DNA of 64,000 bases from positions 1 to 64,000 of the forward strand of contig DYFW01000001.1 of assembly GCA_020725005.1 (NCBI GenBank). Direction: 5' to 3'. Position 1 is the first letter of the stretch, and each line of letters starts with the position of its first letter. This document shows, piece by piece, positions 26,113-36,346 of this stretch. This DNA is from Thiobacillus denitrificans. GTDB taxonomy: Bacteria; Pseudomonadota; Gammaproteobacteria; Burkholderiales; Thiobacillaceae. The notes under the pieces were generated by a model. It was not told the origin of the DNA. It was given only the letters and a program-made list of their open reading frames with translations, and ran no database searches. Position numbers and translations under genes: made by a program.

Positions 26113-26955
26113 ATGATGACGCGGCTGCGTGCCGCCTGGCTGGCTGGCCTGCTGCTGGCCGGCATGGCGCTCGTCGCCTGGGCGCAGATCGCGGTGCCGG
26201 AACTCGCGCGCCGCGTCACCGATCTCACCGCGACCCTCAGCGCAGATCAGCTGGCCGCCCTGGAAAACAAGCTGGCCGCGTTCGAGGCGGCGAAGGGCAG
26301 CCAGATCGCGGTGCTGATCGTTCCCACGCTGGCAGGCGAGGACATCGCGGCCTTCGGCATCCGCGTCGCCGAGCGCTGGCGGATCGGCCGCGGCAAAGTC
26401 GACGACGGCCTCATCCTCATCGTCGCCAAGGACGACCGCCAGATGCGCATCGAGGTCGGCTACGGCCTCGAGGGGGCGATTCCCGACGCCATCGCGAAAC
26501 GGGTGATCGCCGAGGTGATCGCGCCGCGTTTTCGCGACGGCGACTTCTACGGCGGCCTCGACGCCGGCCTCACGCAACTGATGCGGCTGATCGAGGGCGA
26601 GGCCTTGCCGCCGCCCGTACCCGGCGGCGCGGCGCCCGACGACACCGTGTTCGGCCTGCTGGTGATGGGTGGCGTCGTCGTCGGCTGGCTGCTCTCGCTG
26701 CTGATGAGCCGGCCCGCCGCCGCCGGCCTCGCCGCCCTGGGCAGCGTGGTTGCGGGGGCGCTGTGGCTGGGTTTCAATGTCCTGCTCCTGCTCGTCGCGG
26801 TGTTCGTGTTCGCTGCCGTGGCATCGAGCTTCCGCGGTGGCGGCGGCTGGTCGAGCGGCGGCCCTGGCGGCGGCTTCGGTGGTGGGTGGGGTGGCGGTTC
26901 ATGGGGCGGCGGCGGCGGGGGATTCGGCGGCGGAGGCGCTTCGGGCAGATGGTGA
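26113..26955 (+). CDS. TPM-domain membrane protein (YgcG-like)
   Basis: A 280-residue protein with a signal peptide, a periplasmic TPM domain (RRVTDLTATLSADQLAALEN, GSQIAVLIVPTLAGEDIAAF, DDGLILIVAKDDRQMRIEVG), two membrane helices (about 183-200 and 210-233), and a Gly/Trp/Ser-rich tail ending in GGGGASGRW. This is the usual YgcG architecture. It lies eight bases after lemA and overlaps the next TPM gene. I start at 26113; longer in-frame starts overlap lemA. Confidence 0.9.
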   Translation: MMTRLRAAWLAGLLLAGMALVAWAQIAVPELARRVTDLTATLSADQLAALENKLAAFEAAKGSQIAVLIVPTLAGEDIAAFGIRVAERWRIGRGKVDDGLILIVAKDDRQMRIEVGYGLEGAIPDAIAKRVIAEVIAPRFRDGDFYGGLDAGLTQLMRLIEGEALPPPVPGGAAPDDTVFGLLVMGGVVVGWLLSLLMSRPAAAGLAALGSVVAGALWLGFNVLLLLVAVFVFAAVASSFRGGGGWSSGGPGGGFGGGWGGGSWGGGGGGFGGGGASGRW

Positions 26956-27470
26956 AGATCGCGCGCTTTTTGAGGCACCTGTTCACGCCGCCGTGGGCGT
27001 GGCGGCGCGCGTTTCCGCCCGCCGCGCTCGACGCCGTCGAAGCGGCGATCCGCGAATCGGAAGCGATGCATACCGGCGAGATCGTCTTTGCCATCGAGAA
27101 CGCGCTCGCGCCGGGCCGGGTATGGCGTGGCGCCTCCGGCCGCGAACGCGCGCTGCAGGTGTTTGCCGACCTGCGCGTGTGGGATACGGAGGCGAACAAC
27201 GGCGTGCTGATCTATGTGTTGCTCGCCGATCACGATATCGAACTCGTCGCCGACCGTGGCGTCGCGGCTCGGGTCGACCCCGCCGAATGGGAGGCGGTGG
27301 CGCGGACGATGGAAGCCGAATTCCGTGCCGGCCGTTTCGAGGCGGGTGCCCGCGCCGGCATTGCGCGCGTCGGCGCGATCCTGGCGCAGCATTTCCCCGC
27401 GTCGCCCCCGGGCGGCAACCCGGATGAATTGCCGAACCGGCCGGTGATCGTCTCCGGCCGGACCCGCTGA
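26949..27470 (+). CDS. Second TPM-domain protein
   Basis: A 173-residue protein with a TPM domain but no signal peptide and no Gly-rich tail. Recognisable parts are VEAAIRESEAMHTGEIVFAI, ALQVFADLRVWDTEANNGVL and LADHDIELVADRGVAARVDP. Proteins of this shorter type regularly follow the YgcG-like gene in lemA clusters. The start overlaps the preceding stop by seven bases. Function unknown. Confidence 0.88.
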   Translation: MVKIARFLRHLFTPPWAWRRAFPPAALDAVEAAIRESEAMHTGEIVFAIENALAPGRVWRGASGRERALQVFADLRVWDTEANNGVLIYVLLADHDIELVADRGVAARVDPAEWEAVARTMEAEFRAGRFEAGARAGIARVGAILAQHFPASPPGGNPDELPNRPVIVSGRTR

Positions 27471-27574
27471 GGCGCGGCACGCAACGGCAGATCGTCCGCA
27501 GCGAAGCTGCGCTTGGCCAGCGTACATGCAGGGCTCCCCGTGGCCGCCCCGCTGCTGCCGGTGTCCTGAAACGC

Positions 27575-28792
27575 TCAGTGCACCACGTCGTGGCGGTGGC
27601 GTAGCCAGATCGCCGTCATCACCACGCTGATGAACAGCCCGAACACCCAGATGATGGTGTGGATGTGCCATTCGGCGCGCACCATCAGGGCGTAGGCGCC
27701 GGTCAGCGCCAGGATGCTGATGTTCTCGTTGAAATTCTGTTGCGCGATCGAGTGGCCGGCGCCCATCAGCAGATGCCCGCGGTGCTGCAGCAGTGCGTTC
27801 ATCGGCACGACGAAATAACCCGCCAGCACGCCGGCCAGGGTCAGCAGCGCGAGCGCTGGCCACAGGGTTTCCACCCAGACCAGCGCGATCGGCACGAAAC
27901 CGAGGAGTATGCCCGCGGGCAGCACGCCGACCGCCTTCTTCAAGGGCACGAACCTGCCCGCCAGGATCGAACCGATGGCGATGCCGATTGCGGTGGCGGC
28001 GGTGAGCTGGGTCGCCTGGTCGAGGCCGTATTTCAGGTTGAGCGCGGCCCACGCGATGATGAGCAGGCGCAGCGTCGCGCCGACGCCCCAGAACAGCGTG
28101 GTGACGGCGAGCGACACCTGGCCGAGCGGATCGCGCCACAGCAGCACGAAGCTGTGCCAGAAGTCATGCAGAATGAACAGCGGCGACTTGTTCGGCAGCG
28201 TATGGTCGATCGGCAGCCGCGGGATGAACAGGTTCGCCAGCGCGGCGGCGAGATACAGGGACGTGATCGCGATGATGGCGAACTTCGGGGCGATCACGAA
28301 TCCCGTGAGACCGGCGCGCTCGAGCACGCTGGCGGCGAGGGCGGGATTGATGAGCGCGCCGCCGATGATGGCGCCGAGGACGATGGCGCCGACCGTCGTG
28401 CCTTCCATCCAGCTGTTGGCGACGACGAGTTTCTCGGGCGGCAAGAGCTCGGTGAGGATGCCGTATTTCGCCGGCGAATACATCGCCGCGCCGATGCCGA
28501 CGATGGCGTAGGCGATGAGGGGGTGCAGGCCAGCGAGCATGACGAGGCAGCCGGCGAACTTGACCGTGTTGGCGATGAGCATGACGCGGCCCTTGGGCAA
28601 GGCGTCGGCGAACGGGCCGACCAGCGGGGCGAGCACGATGTAGGCGATGACGAAGACCGTCTGCAGCAGGGGGGAATGCCAGTCGGGCGCGGCGAAAAAC
28701 ACCAGCAGGCCGATGGCGGCGAACAGCAGCGCGTTGTCGGCCAACGCGGACAGGAACTGCGCCAGCAGGATGGTGTAGAAGGCGCGATTCAC
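27575..28792 (-). CDS. lplT: Lysophospholipid transporter LplT (MFS)
   Basis: A 405-residue major facilitator protein with about twelve membrane helices. The N-terminus AFYTILLAQFLSALADNALL, the loop GPFADALPKGRVMLIANTVK and YSPAKYGILTELLPPEKLVV match LplT, which flips lysophospholipids across the inner membrane for re-acylation. The acyltransferase Aas that usually accompanies it is not in the window. It is divergent from the LysR gene with about 157 bases between. Confidence 0.9.
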   Translation of the reverse strand: MNRAFYTILLAQFLSALADNALLFAAIGLLVFFAAPDWHSPLLQTVFVIAYIVLAPLVGPFADALPKGRVMLIANTVKFAGCLVMLAGLHPLIAYAIVGIGAAMYSPAKYGILTELLPPEKLVVANSWMEGTTVGAIVLGAIIGGALINPALAASVLERAGLTGFVIAPKFAIIAITSLYLAAALANLFIPRLPIDHTLPNKSPLFILHDFWHSFVLLWRDPLGQVSLAVTTLFWGVGATLRLLIIAWAALNLKYGLDQATQLTAATAIGIAIGSILAGRFVPLKKAVGVLPAGILLGFVPIALVWVETLWPALALLTLAGVLAGYFVVPMNALLQHRGHLLMGAGHSIAQQNFNENISILALTGAYALMVRAEWHIHTIIWVFGLFISVVMTAIWLRHRHDVVH

Positions 28793-28949
28793 GGCAGGCC
28801 CAGGTCAGCGTTGGCGGCGCGGGGCCGGGAGCGGCACGCCTGGCGCGCGGAATACTTCAGGTAACTCAAGGGCTTGCCGGGGGAAATGTTTCAACACGGT
28901 CGGGTTTGTGGTTGAATAAAAATCTTTTCTGACCCAAGGGCGGGGATTG

Positions 28950-29894
28950 ATGGCCGACCGCAGACTCCAAGTATTCTACACCGTCGCTCGCCAGCTCAGC
29001 TTCACCAAGGCCGCCGACATCCTGTACATGACGCAGCCGGCGGTGACCTTCCAGGTCAAGCAACTGGAGGAGCATTTCAACACCCGGCTGTTCGAGCGCA
29101 GCCACGGCAAGATATCGCTCACGCCGGTGGGCGAACTGGTGCTGGGCTACGCCGAGCGCATCCTCGCGCTGACCGGCGAAATGGAAGCGCGCGTCGGCGA
29201 GATGACCGGCCAGGTCACCGGCCCCTTGATGATCGGTGCCTCGACCACGATCGCCGAATACCAGTTGCCGCGCATCCTCGGGGAATTCAAGGAGCGCTTT
29301 CCGCAGGTGCAGGCGCGGCTGACCGTCGCCAACTCGGAGACGGTGGTGTCCAAGGTGGCCGACCATTCGCTCGATGTCGGCCTGATCGAGGCGCCGTCAC
29401 ACAACAGCAACCTGAAGACGCTCGCGTGCTGCGAGGACGAACTGGTGATGATCTGCTCGCCCAACCATCCGTTGGCTGGGCGCTCGAGTGTGGACGCGAA
29501 GGAAATCGCCGAGCAGCCCTATGTGTCGCGCGAGCACGGCTCGGGCACGCGCGAAGTCGTGGACGATTTCTTCAAGCACAATGGCGTCAACCCGGACGAC
29601 CTGCATATCGAGATGGAGCTGGGCAGCCGCGAGGCGATCAAGGGCGCGGTCGAGGCGAACCTCGGCGTCGCCATCATGTCCGCCTCGACGGTGACCAAGG
29701 AAGTCCGGCTCGGCACGCTCGTCGCGGTGCCGCTGAGCCCGCGCCTCACGCGCGAGCTGTCGATGGTCTATGCCCCGGAAAAATTCCGCAGCAAACTCCT
29801 CGACGCCTTCATCGCCTTTGTCGAGAGCAAGTTCCAGCAGTGCGCCACCGATGGCGTTCCGCTGAAGCGTCCGGCCAAGGGGCGCGGTCGCTGA
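28950..29894 (+). CDS. LysR-family transcriptional regulator
   Basis: A 314-residue LysR protein. The N-terminal winged helix-turn-helix (RRLQVFYTVARQLSFTKAAD, YMTQPAVTFQVKQLEEHFNT, LFERSHGKISLTPVG) is followed by a periplasmic-binding-type effector domain (GPLMIGASTTIAEYQLPRIL onward). The effector is not predictable. The sequence resembles the CbbR/CysB-type branch in general layout only. The ATG at 28950 (GGGCGGGG upstream) is preferred over TTG at 28947. Its stop abuts the next gene. Confidence 0.92.
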   Translation: MADRRLQVFYTVARQLSFTKAADILYMTQPAVTFQVKQLEEHFNTRLFERSHGKISLTPVGELVLGYAERILALTGEMEARVGEMTGQVTGPLMIGASTTIAEYQLPRILGEFKERFPQVQARLTVANSETVVSKVADHSLDVGLIEAPSHNSNLKTLACCEDELVMICSPNHPLAGRSSVDAKEIAEQPYVSREHGSGTREVVDDFFKHNGVNPDDLHIEMELGSREAIKGAVEANLGVAIMSASTVTKEVRLGTLVAVPLSPRLTRELSMVYAPEKFRSKLLDAFIAFVESKFQQCATDGVPLKRPAKGRGR

Positions 29895-30257
29895 ATGGGC
29901 GACAGCAAACGCCTGGTTTCGATTTTCAGGAATCTGTCGCAAGGCCGGCAGCAGGCGCTGCTCGAATACGCCGAGTTCCTCGCGGAAAAGGAAGGCGCGG
30001 TATCGCCGCCGCTGCCGAGCGAGCCGCTGCCGATTCCGCGCCCGGCCGGCGAGAGCGTGGTCAAGGCGATCCAGCGGCTGATGCAGACCTATCCCATGCT
30101 GGAGCGCAACCGGCTTTTCCACGAGGCATCGGCGCAGATGACGCGCCACCTCATCCATGGCGTCACGGCCGGGGAGGTGATCGACGAGCTCGAACGCATC
30201 TTCGCGCGCCACTACCAACAGCATGCAGCGTCCCGCAATGAGGATCAGCAGGCCTGA
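29895..30257 (+). CDS. Small helical protein of unknown function
   Basis: A 120-residue protein starting immediately after the LysR stop. Residues 8-33 (SIFRNLSQGRQQALLEYAEF) have the look of a DUF2281-type helix, and the second half (VVKAIQRLMQTYPMLERNRL, MTRHLIHGVTAGEVIDELER) is also helical. I recognise no catalytic motif. Its 3' end overlaps the convergent zinc-ribbon gene by 13 bases. Coupling to the LysR gene suggests a linked role. Confidence 0.72.
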   Translation: MGDSKRLVSIFRNLSQGRQQALLEYAEFLAEKEGAVSPPLPSEPLPIPRPAGESVVKAIQRLMQTYPMLERNRLFHEASAQMTRHLIHGVTAGEVIDELERIFARHYQQHAASRNEDQQA

Positions 30258-30562
30258 TCGGGCAGCGTGGCGCCGCACTGCCAGCAGCTGAGGAAATTTC
30301 CCGGATTGATTTCGCTGCAGCGCGGGCAGGCCCGGTCAGCGCCTGCGGGTGCGTCACGCAGCGCGGCCAGCGTGTCGCGGGCGCGGTTTTCCAGCGTGTC
30401 GTCCTCCACCCAGATTTCCGGCTGCGCCTGCAGGAAGGGCACTTCACCGGTCGCGCCGGCGGCATTGGCATTGAAGACATGGGCGGCAATGCCGACGCTG
30501 GCGAGCGTGTCGAGGGCCAGTTGGGCGTCGAGCAGGGTGGCGGCGATGTGGACCCGTTTCAC
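30245..30562 (-). CDS. DUF2007-like protein with C-terminal zinc ribbon
   Basis: A 105-residue protein. Residues 1-70 (HIAATLLDAQLALDTLASVG, a short strand, then QPEIWVEDDTLENRARDTLA) resemble the DUF2007 'signal-transducing' fold, an ACT-like domain. The tail has two CxxC pairs (Cys79/82 and Cys93/96: ACPRCSEINPGNFLSCWQCG), a rubredoxin-like zinc ribbon. The ligand is unknown. It is 11 bases downstream of the Fur-family gene. Confidence 0.78.
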   Translation of the reverse strand: MKRVHIAATLLDAQLALDTLASVGIAAHVFNANAAGATGEVPFLQAQPEIWVEDDTLENRARDTLAALRDAPAGADRACPRCSEINPGNFLSCWQCGATLPDQAC

Positions 30563-30573
30563 GGGTGGGCCGC

Positions 30574-30993
30574 TTATTGCGCCCGGCGGACGCGGACGAT
30601 GAGGTCGATGCCCTCGGTGACCATGCCCTCGGGGAGGGCCGGCAAGCCGGAGATCCGCACGTGGGCGGCGTCGATGTCGGACAGCCTGCCGCTGTCGACT
30701 TCGTAGAGGTGGTGATGCGGGCGGGTGTTGGGGTCGTAGAACACCTTGCTGGGGTCGACGATGACTTCGCGCACCAGGCCCTTCTCGAGGAAGAGCTTGA
30801 GCGTGTTGTAGACCGTGGCCTTGGACGTTTCGGAGTGGCGCGTGTTGACGATCGCCATCACCTGGTCGGCCGACAGGTGTTCCTGGCGCGAAAACAGGGC
30901 GTAAGCGATCTCGATCCGCTGGTGGGTCGGATTGATGTCGTGGCTGCGCAAAAGGCTGGCCATGTTGTCGCGCGTGTAATGCATGAAAGCCAT
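30574..30993 (-). CDS. Fur-family transcriptional regulator (PerR/Irr-like)
   Basis: A 139-residue repressor with the Fur winged helix (GINPTHQ-type start LRSHDINPTHQRIEIAYAL, HLSADQVMAIVNTRHSETSK, ATVYNTLKLFLEKGLVRE) and the metal-site segment RPHHHLYEVDSGRLSDID. The C-terminal CxxC pairs of classical Fur are absent. That, with the HHH cluster, points to the PerR/Irr side of the family; metal- or peroxide-responsive regulation is inferred. It is divergent from hisD. Confidence 0.88.
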   Translation of the reverse strand: MAFMHYTRDNMASLLRSHDINPTHQRIEIAYALFSRQEHLSADQVMAIVNTRHSETSKATVYNTLKLFLEKGLVREVIVDPSKVFYDPNTRPHHHLYEVDSGRLSDIDAAHVRISGLPALPEGMVTEGIDLIVRVRRAQ

Positions 30994-31088
30994 GATAAAC
31001 CTCGATCTGGACTTTGTCTAATTCCCGGAACGGGTATGGCTGGCGGGGCTAAACGCCTGAGTGGTCGCGGAAATTGCTGAAAAAACGG

Positions 31089-31094
31089 TACAAT
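31089..31094 (+). promoter_or_regulatory. Putative -10 box upstream of hisD
   Basis: TACAAT 43 bases before the GTG start chosen for hisD. It would place transcription initiation near 31101 and argues against the upstream TTG at 31074 as the start codon. No convincing -35 hexamer was found. Confidence 0.4.
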
Positions 31095-31136
31095 CCACAC
31101 CGGACTTTAGCCGCGCCATCCAGCGCCCCGATTCCC

Positions 31137-32441
31137 GTGCCGACCCTGACCCGCCTCGACAGCGCGCAGCCTGATTTCCAGGCGCGTCTCGCCCGCCTGC
31201 TGCAATTCGACGACGCCACCGATGCCGCGATCGAACAGACCGTCGCCGCCATCCTGGCCGACGTGAAGCGGCGCGGCGACGCCGCCGTGCTCGAATACAC
31301 CGCGCGTTTCGACCGCCTGCCCGCGACCTCGGTCGCCAGCCTGGAACTCGGCCGGGTCGAGCTCGAGGCCGCGCTCGACGCCTTGCCTGCCGACACCCGC
31401 GCGGCGCTGGAAGCCGCCGCCGGACGCGTGCGCCGCTATCACGACAAGCAGGTGCAGGGCTCGTGGCGCTACACCGAGGACGACGGCACCGTGCTGGGGC
31501 AGCAGGTCACGCCGCTCGACCGCGTCGGCCTCTACGTGCCGGGTGGCAAGGCCGCGTACCCGTCGTCGGTGCTGATGAACGCGATTCCCGCCAAGGTCGC
31601 CGGCGTGGGCGAGCTCATCATGGTGGTGCCGACGCCGGGCGGCGAGAAGAATCCGCTGGTGCTCGCCGCGGCGGCGATCGCCGGCGTCGACCGAGTGTTC
31701 ACCCTCGGCGGCGCGCAGGCGGTGGCGGCGCTCGCCTACGGCACCGAAACCGTGCCGCAGGTCGACAAGATCGTCGGCCCCGGCAACGCCTACGTCGCCG
31801 CGGCCAAGCGCCGCGTGTTCGGTACCGTCGGCATCGACATGATCGCCGGGCCGTCGGAAATCCTCGTCATCGCCGACGGCACGACGCCGGCCGAGTGGGT
31901 GGCGATGGACCTGTTCTCGCAGGCCGAGCACGACGAGCTCGCGCAGTCCATCCTGCTCTCGCCCGACGCGGCCTATCTCGACGCGGTGGCGGCGGCGATC
32001 GACCGCCTCATCGACGGCATGCCGCGGCGCGACGTCATCCGCACCGCGCTCACCAACCGCGGCGCGCTGATCAAGACGCGCGACCTCGACGAGGCGGCGG
32101 CGATCTCCAACCACATCGCGCCCGAACACCTGGAAGTCTCCACCGCCGACCCGGAGGCGCTGCTGCCCAAGCTGCGCCATGCCGGCGCGATCTTCCTGGG
32201 CAGGCACACCTGTGAGGCGCTCGGCGACTACTGTGCCGGCCCCAACCACGTGCTGCCGACCTCGCGCACCGCGCGCTTCTCGTCGCCGCTCGGCGTCTAC
32301 GACTTCCAGAAGCGCACGAGCCTGATCCACGTGTCGCCCGCCGGCGCGCAGACGCTGGGAAAAATCGCCGCCACGCTCGCCTATGGCGAGGGCCTGCAGG
32401 CGCACGCGCGTTCCGCCGAATACCGTCTGACCCACCGATGA
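31137..32441 (+). CDS. hisD: Histidinol dehydrogenase
   Basis: A 434-residue zinc enzyme catalysing the last two oxidations of histidine synthesis. Key segments are [52 protein letters not shown], the zinc/catalytic region [18 protein letters not shown], and [10 protein letters not shown]. The GTG at 31137 gives the family length; the frame also stays open upstream to a TTG at 31074. First gene of the his operon here; hisG, often just upstream in relatives, is absent. Confidence 0.96.
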   Translation: MPTLTRLDSAQPDFQARLARLLQFDDATDAAIEQTVAAILADVKRRGDAAVLEYTARFDRLPATSVASLELGRVELEAALDALPADTRAALEAAAGRVRRYHDKQVQGSWRYTEDDGTVLGQQVTPLDRVGLYVPGGKAAYPSSVLMNAIPAKVAGVGELIMVVPTPGGEKNPLVLAAAAIAGVDRVFTLGGAQAVAALAYGTETVPQVDKIVGPGNAYVAAAKRRVFGTVGIDMIAGPSEILVIADGTTPAEWVAMDLFSQAEHDELAQSILLSPDAAYLDAVAAAIDRLIDGMPRRDVIRTALTNRGALIKTRDLDEAAAISNHIAPEHLEVSTADPEALLPKLRHAGAIFLGRHTCEALGDYCAGPNHVLPTSRTARFSSPLGVYDFQKRTSLIHVSPAGAQTLGKIAATLAYGEGLQAHARSAEYRLTHR

Positions 32442-32448
32442 TGCCGCG

Positions 32449-33513
32449 ATGAGCCGCTACTGGAGCGCCGTGGTCCACGGCCTCACGCCCTACGTGCCGG
32501 GCGAGCAGCCCAAGCTCGCCAACCTGGTCAAGCTCAACACCAACGAGAATCCCTACGGGCCGAGTCCGAAGGTGATCGAGGCGGTGCGCGCCGAGGCCGC
32601 GGATACGCTGCGGCTGTACCCGGACCCCAATTCGGACCGCCTGCGCGCCGGCATCGCCGCGTACCACGGGGTCGACCCCCGGCAGGTCTTCGTCGGCAAC
32701 GGTTCCGACGAAGTCCTGGCGCACGCCTTCCTGGCGCTCCTGAAGCACGAACGGCCGATCCTGTTCCCGGACATCAGCTACAGCTTTTATCCGGTCTACT
32801 GCGGTCTGTACGAGATCGCGCACCGCGCGGTGCCGCTCACCGACGCCTTCGAGATCCGCGTCGACGACTACCGCGTGCCCAACGGCGGCATCATTTTCCC
32901 CAATCCCAACGCGCCGACGGGGCGTCTGCTGGCCTTGGGCGAAATCGAGCGCCTGCTCGCCGGCAACCCGGATTCGGTGGTGGTGATCGACGAGGCCTAC
33001 ATCGATTTCGGCGGCGAGTCGGCGGTGCCGCTGGTCGCGCGCCACCCGCAGCTCCTGGTGACGCGCACCCTGTCGAAGTCGCACGCGCTCGCCGGCCTGC
33101 GCGTCGGCTACGCGATCGGCCAGCCGCACCTCGTCGAGGCGCTCAACCGCGTCAAGGACAGCTTCAACTCCTATCCGCTCGACCGCTTCGCGCAGGCCGG
33201 CGCGCTGGCGTCGATCGAGGACCGCGCCCACGTCGAATCGATCTGCGCGAAAGTGGTGGCAACCCGCACCCGCCTCGTCGCCGACATGCAGGCGCTCGGC
33301 TTCGAGGTGCTGCCGTCGGCGGCCAATTTCATCTTCGCGCGCCACCCCGGACACGACGGCGCCGCGCTCGCCAGCGCCTTGCGCGAACGCAGCATCATCG
33401 TCCGACACTTCAAGAGTCCGGCGCGCATCGCGCCCTTCCTGCGCATCACCGTGGGCACCGACGACCAGTGCCGCGCGCTGGTCGATGCCTTGAAAGACAT
33501 GACGGCCTGCTAG
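32449..33513 (+). CDS. hisC: Histidinol-phosphate aminotransferase
   Basis: A 354-residue PLP aminotransferase converting imidazole acetol-phosphate and glutamate to histidinol-phosphate. Recognised by [56 protein letters not shown] and the PLP-lysine segment [17 protein letters not shown]. Seven bases after hisD. Confidence 0.96.
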   Translation: MSRYWSAVVHGLTPYVPGEQPKLANLVKLNTNENPYGPSPKVIEAVRAEAADTLRLYPDPNSDRLRAGIAAYHGVDPRQVFVGNGSDEVLAHAFLALLKHERPILFPDISYSFYPVYCGLYEIAHRAVPLTDAFEIRVDDYRVPNGGIIFPNPNAPTGRLLALGEIERLLAGNPDSVVVIDEAYIDFGGESAVPLVARHPQLLVTRTLSKSHALAGLRVGYAIGQPHLVEALNRVKDSFNSYPLDRFAQAGALASIEDRAHVESICAKVVATRTRLVADMQALGFEVLPSAANFIFARHPGHDGAALASALRERSIIVRHFKSPARIAPFLRITVGTDDQCRALVDALKDMTAC

Positions 33514-33543
33514 AATCCCCTTACAGTTCCATATTTCGACGCC

Positions 33544-34131
33544 ATGCGTACCGCACAAGTCACCCGCAACACCCTCGAGACCCAGATCGCGGTCACGCTC
33601 GATCTCGACGGCACGGGCAAATCCCGGCTCGCCACCGGCGTGCCCTTTCTCGATCACATGCTGGACCAGGTCGCGCGCCACGGCCTGATCGACCTCGATA
33701 TCCAGGCGACGGGCGACCTCTACATCGACGCCCACCACACCGTCGAGGACACGGGGATCACCCTGGGCCAGGCCTTTGCGCAGGCGCTTGGCGACAAGAA
33801 GGGCATCCGCCGCTACGGCCATGCCTACGTGCCGCTCGACGAGGCGCTGTCGCGCGTCGTGATCGATCTCTCCGGGCGCCCCGGCCTCGAATACCACGTC
33901 GACTACACCCGCGCGCGCATCGGCGAATTCGACGTCGACCTCTTCCTCGAATTCTTCCGCGGCTTCGTCAACCACGCGGGGGTGACGCTGCACATCGACA
34001 ACCTGCGCGGCATCAACGCCCACCACCAGGCCGAGACCATCTTCAAGGCCTTTGGTCGCGCGCTGCGCATGGCGGTGGAGGCCGACGCGCGCATGGGCGA
34101 CGTGTTGCCGTCGACGAAGGGCGCGCTGTGA
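33544..34131 (+). CDS. hisB: Imidazoleglycerol-phosphate dehydratase
   Basis: A 195-residue monofunctional dehydratase lacking the histidinol-phosphatase domain found in enterobacterial HisB. The manganese-binding motifs are present: [29 protein letters not shown], and in the second half NHAGVTLHI and [18 protein letters not shown]. Its stop overlaps the hisH GTG start. Confidence 0.97.
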   Translation: MRTAQVTRNTLETQIAVTLDLDGTGKSRLATGVPFLDHMLDQVARHGLIDLDIQATGDLYIDAHHTVEDTGITLGQAFAQALGDKKGIRRYGHAYVPLDEALSRVVIDLSGRPGLEYHVDYTRARIGEFDVDLFLEFFRGFVNHAGVTLHIDNLRGINAHHQAETIFKAFGRALRMAVEADARMGDVLPSTKGAL

Positions 34132-34814
34132 AGGCCGACATCGCCGTCATCGACTACGGCATGGGCAACCTGCGTTCGGTGTCCAAGGCGATCGAGCACG
34201 TCGCGCCGTCTGCCAGCGTGGTCGTCACCGCCGACCCCGCGGTGATCGCCGCCGCCGGCCGCGTGGTGTTTCCCGGTCAGGGCGCGGCGCCGGACTGCAT
34301 GCGCGAGATCGACGCGCGCGGCTTGCGCCAGGCCATCGTCGACGCGGCGCACAGCAAACCCTTCCTCGGCATCTGCATGGGCATGCAGGTGCTGTTCGAG
34401 CACAGCGAGGAGGGCGACACCGCGTGCCTGGGCATCCTCCCCGGCACGGTGCAGCGCTTTCCGCACGAGGCGATGGTCGACGACCGCGGCGCCAAGCTCA
34501 AGGTGCCCCACATGGGCTGGAACAACGTCCACCAGGCGATGCCCCACCCGCTGTGGACGGGCATCGAAGAGGGCGAGCGCTTCTACTTCGTGCACAGCTA
34601 CTTCGTGCAGCCGGCCGCGCCCGACATCATCGCCGGCTTCTCGCACTATCCGTTTCCTTTCACCTGCGCGGTGGCGTCCGGCAGCATCTTCGCCGTGCAG
34701 TTCCATCCGGAAAAGAGCCAGAACGCCGGCCTCGCCCTGCTGGGCAATTTCGTCACCTGGAATCCGGGCGAGCATGCCGCCGCCTGCGATGTGTCCGGCG
34801 CAGCCTGCGCCTAA
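34128..34814 (+). CDS. hisH: Imidazole glycerol phosphate synthase, glutaminase subunit
   Basis: A 228-residue class I glutamine amidotransferase feeding ammonia to HisF. The nucleophile cysteine is in [13 protein letters not shown], and the His-Glu pair in [17 protein letters not shown]. The GTG start at 34128 overlaps the hisB stop (GTGA). The C-terminus is about 12-15 residues longer than usual, ending in [10 protein letters not shown]. Confidence 0.96.
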   Translation: MKADIAVIDYGMGNLRSVSKAIEHVAPSASVVVTADPAVIAAAGRVVFPGQGAAPDCMREIDARGLRQAIVDAAHSKPFLGICMGMQVLFEHSEEGDTACLGILPGTVQRFPHEAMVDDRGAKLKVPHMGWNNVHQAMPHPLWTGIEEGERFYFVHSYFVQPAAPDIIAGFSHYPFPFTCAVASGSIFAVQFHPEKSQNAGLALLGNFVTWNPGEHAAACDVSGAACA

Positions 34815-34830
34815 CTTTTTTCGTACGACC

Positions 34831-35586
34831 ATGCTGATCATTCCCGCTATCGACCTCAAGGACGGCCACTGCGTGCGCCTGGAACAGGGCGAAATGAACC
34901 GCGCCACGGTGTTTTCCGAGGATCCCGCCGCGATGGCGCGCCACTGGAAGGCGCAGGGCGCAAGACGCCTGCACCTGGTCGACCTCAACGGCGCCTTCGC
35001 CGGCAAGCCGGTCAACGACGTGGCGATCCAGTCCATCGTCGACGCCGTCGGCGACGAGATGCCGGTGCAGCTGGGCGGCGGCATCCGCGATCTCGCCACC
35101 ATCGAGCGCTACCTCGACGATGGCGTGCGCTACGTCATCATCGGCACCGCCGCGGTGAAGAATCCCGGCTTCCTGCACGAGGCCTGCGATGCCTTCCCGG
35201 GCCACGTCATGGTCGGCCTCGACGCCCGGGACGGCAAGGTCGCGGTCGAGGGCTGGTCCAAGCTCACCGGCCACGACGTCATCGACCTGGCGAAGCGCTT
35301 CGAGGGCTACGGCGTCGAGGCGGTCATCTACACCGACATCGGCCGCGACGGCATGCTCACCGGCGTCAATATCGAGGCCACCCAGAAGCTCGCGCAGGCG
35401 CTGTCGATCCCGGTCATCGCCAGCGGCGGCGTCACCAATCTCGACGACGTCCGGGCGCTCTCCACCGTCGCCAAGGACGGCATCATCGGCGCCATCACCG
35501 GGCGCGCGATCTACCAGGGCACGCTCGACTTCGCCGAAGCGCAGAAGCTCGCCGACGAGCTCGCCGGCGGCGTGTTCGGCGTCTGA
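34831..35586 (+). CDS. hisA: Phosphoribosylformimino-5-aminoimidazole carboxamide ribotide isomerase
   Basis: A 251-residue TIM-barrel isomerase. [20 protein letters not shown] carries the first catalytic aspartate, [20 protein letters not shown] one phosphate site, and [14 protein letters not shown] the second catalytic aspartate, with [12 protein letters not shown] the second phosphate site. Seventeen bases after hisH. Confidence 0.97.
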   Translation: MLIIPAIDLKDGHCVRLEQGEMNRATVFSEDPAAMARHWKAQGARRLHLVDLNGAFAGKPVNDVAIQSIVDAVGDEMPVQLGGGIRDLATIERYLDDGVRYVIIGTAAVKNPGFLHEACDAFPGHVMVGLDARDGKVAVEGWSKLTGHDVIDLAKRFEGYGVEAVIYTDIGRDGMLTGVNIEATQKLAQALSIPVIASGGVTNLDDVRALSTVAKDGIIGAITGRAIYQGTLDFAEAQKLADELAGGVFGV

Positions 35587-35590
35587 TCCG

Positions 35591-36346
35591 ATGCTCGCCA
35601 AGCGCATCATTCCCTGCCTCGACGTCACCCACGGTCGCGTGGTCAAGGGCGTCAACTTCGTCGAACTCAAGGACGCCGGCGACCCGGTCGAGATCGCGCG
35701 CCGCTACAACGAGGCCGGCGCCGACGAACTGACCTTTCTCGACATCACCGCATCTTCCGACGAGCGCGACCTGATCCTGCACATCATCGAGGCGGTGGCC
35801 GCCGAGGTCTTCATTCCGCTCACCGTCGGCGGCGGCGTGCGCGCGGTCGGCGACGTGCAGCGCCTCCTGAACGCCGGCGCCGACAAGGTCAGCATCAACA
35901 CCTCGGCGGTGGTAAACCCGCAGCTGGTCAAGGACGCCTCCGACCGCTACGGCAGCCAGTGCATCGTCGTGGCGATCGACGCCAAGCGCAGCGGCGACCA
36001 CTGGGAGGTCTTCACCCACGGCGGTCGCCGCGCGACCGGGCTCGACGCCGTCGAGTGGGCGAAAAAAATGGAAAGCCTGGGTGCGGGCGAACTGCTGCTC
36101 ACCTCGATGGACCGCGACGGCACCAGGAGCGGCTTCGACCTGGCGCTCACGCGCGCGATTTCCGACGCGGTCGACATTCCCATCATCGCCAGCGGCGGCG
36201 TCGGCACCCTGCAGCATCTGGTCGACGGCGTGAAGGAAGGCCGCGCCGACGCGGTGCTGGCGGCGAGCATTTTCCATTTCGGCGAGTACGGCATCGACGA
36301 GGCGAAGCGGTACATGCGGCAGCACGGCATCGAGGTCCGGCTATGA
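35591..36346 (+). CDS. hisF: Imidazole glycerol phosphate synthase, cyclase subunit
   Basis: A 251-residue TIM barrel that closes the imidazole ring using ammonia from HisH. The catalytic aspartates lie in [20 protein letters not shown] and [14 protein letters not shown], and the phosphate loops in [11 protein letters not shown] and [13 protein letters not shown]. Four bases after hisA; its stop overlaps hisI. Confidence 0.98.
   Translation: MLAKRIIPCLDVTHGRVVKGVNFVELKDAGDPVEIARRYNEAGADELTFLDITASSDERDLILHIIEAVAAEVFIPLTVGGGVRAVGDVQRLLNAGADKVSINTSAVVNPQLVKDASDRYGSQCIVVAIDAKRSGDHWEVFTHGGRRATGLDAVEWAKKMESLGAGELLLTSMDRDGTRSGFDLALTRAISDAVDIPIIASGGVGTLQHLVDGVKEGRADAVLAASIFHFGEYGIDEAKRYMRQHGIEVRL

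Noticed and set aside
31074-31136. TTG at 31074 as the start of hisD
   Set aside because: It would add 21 atypical residues and place the start codon upstream of the probable -10 box (31089-31094).
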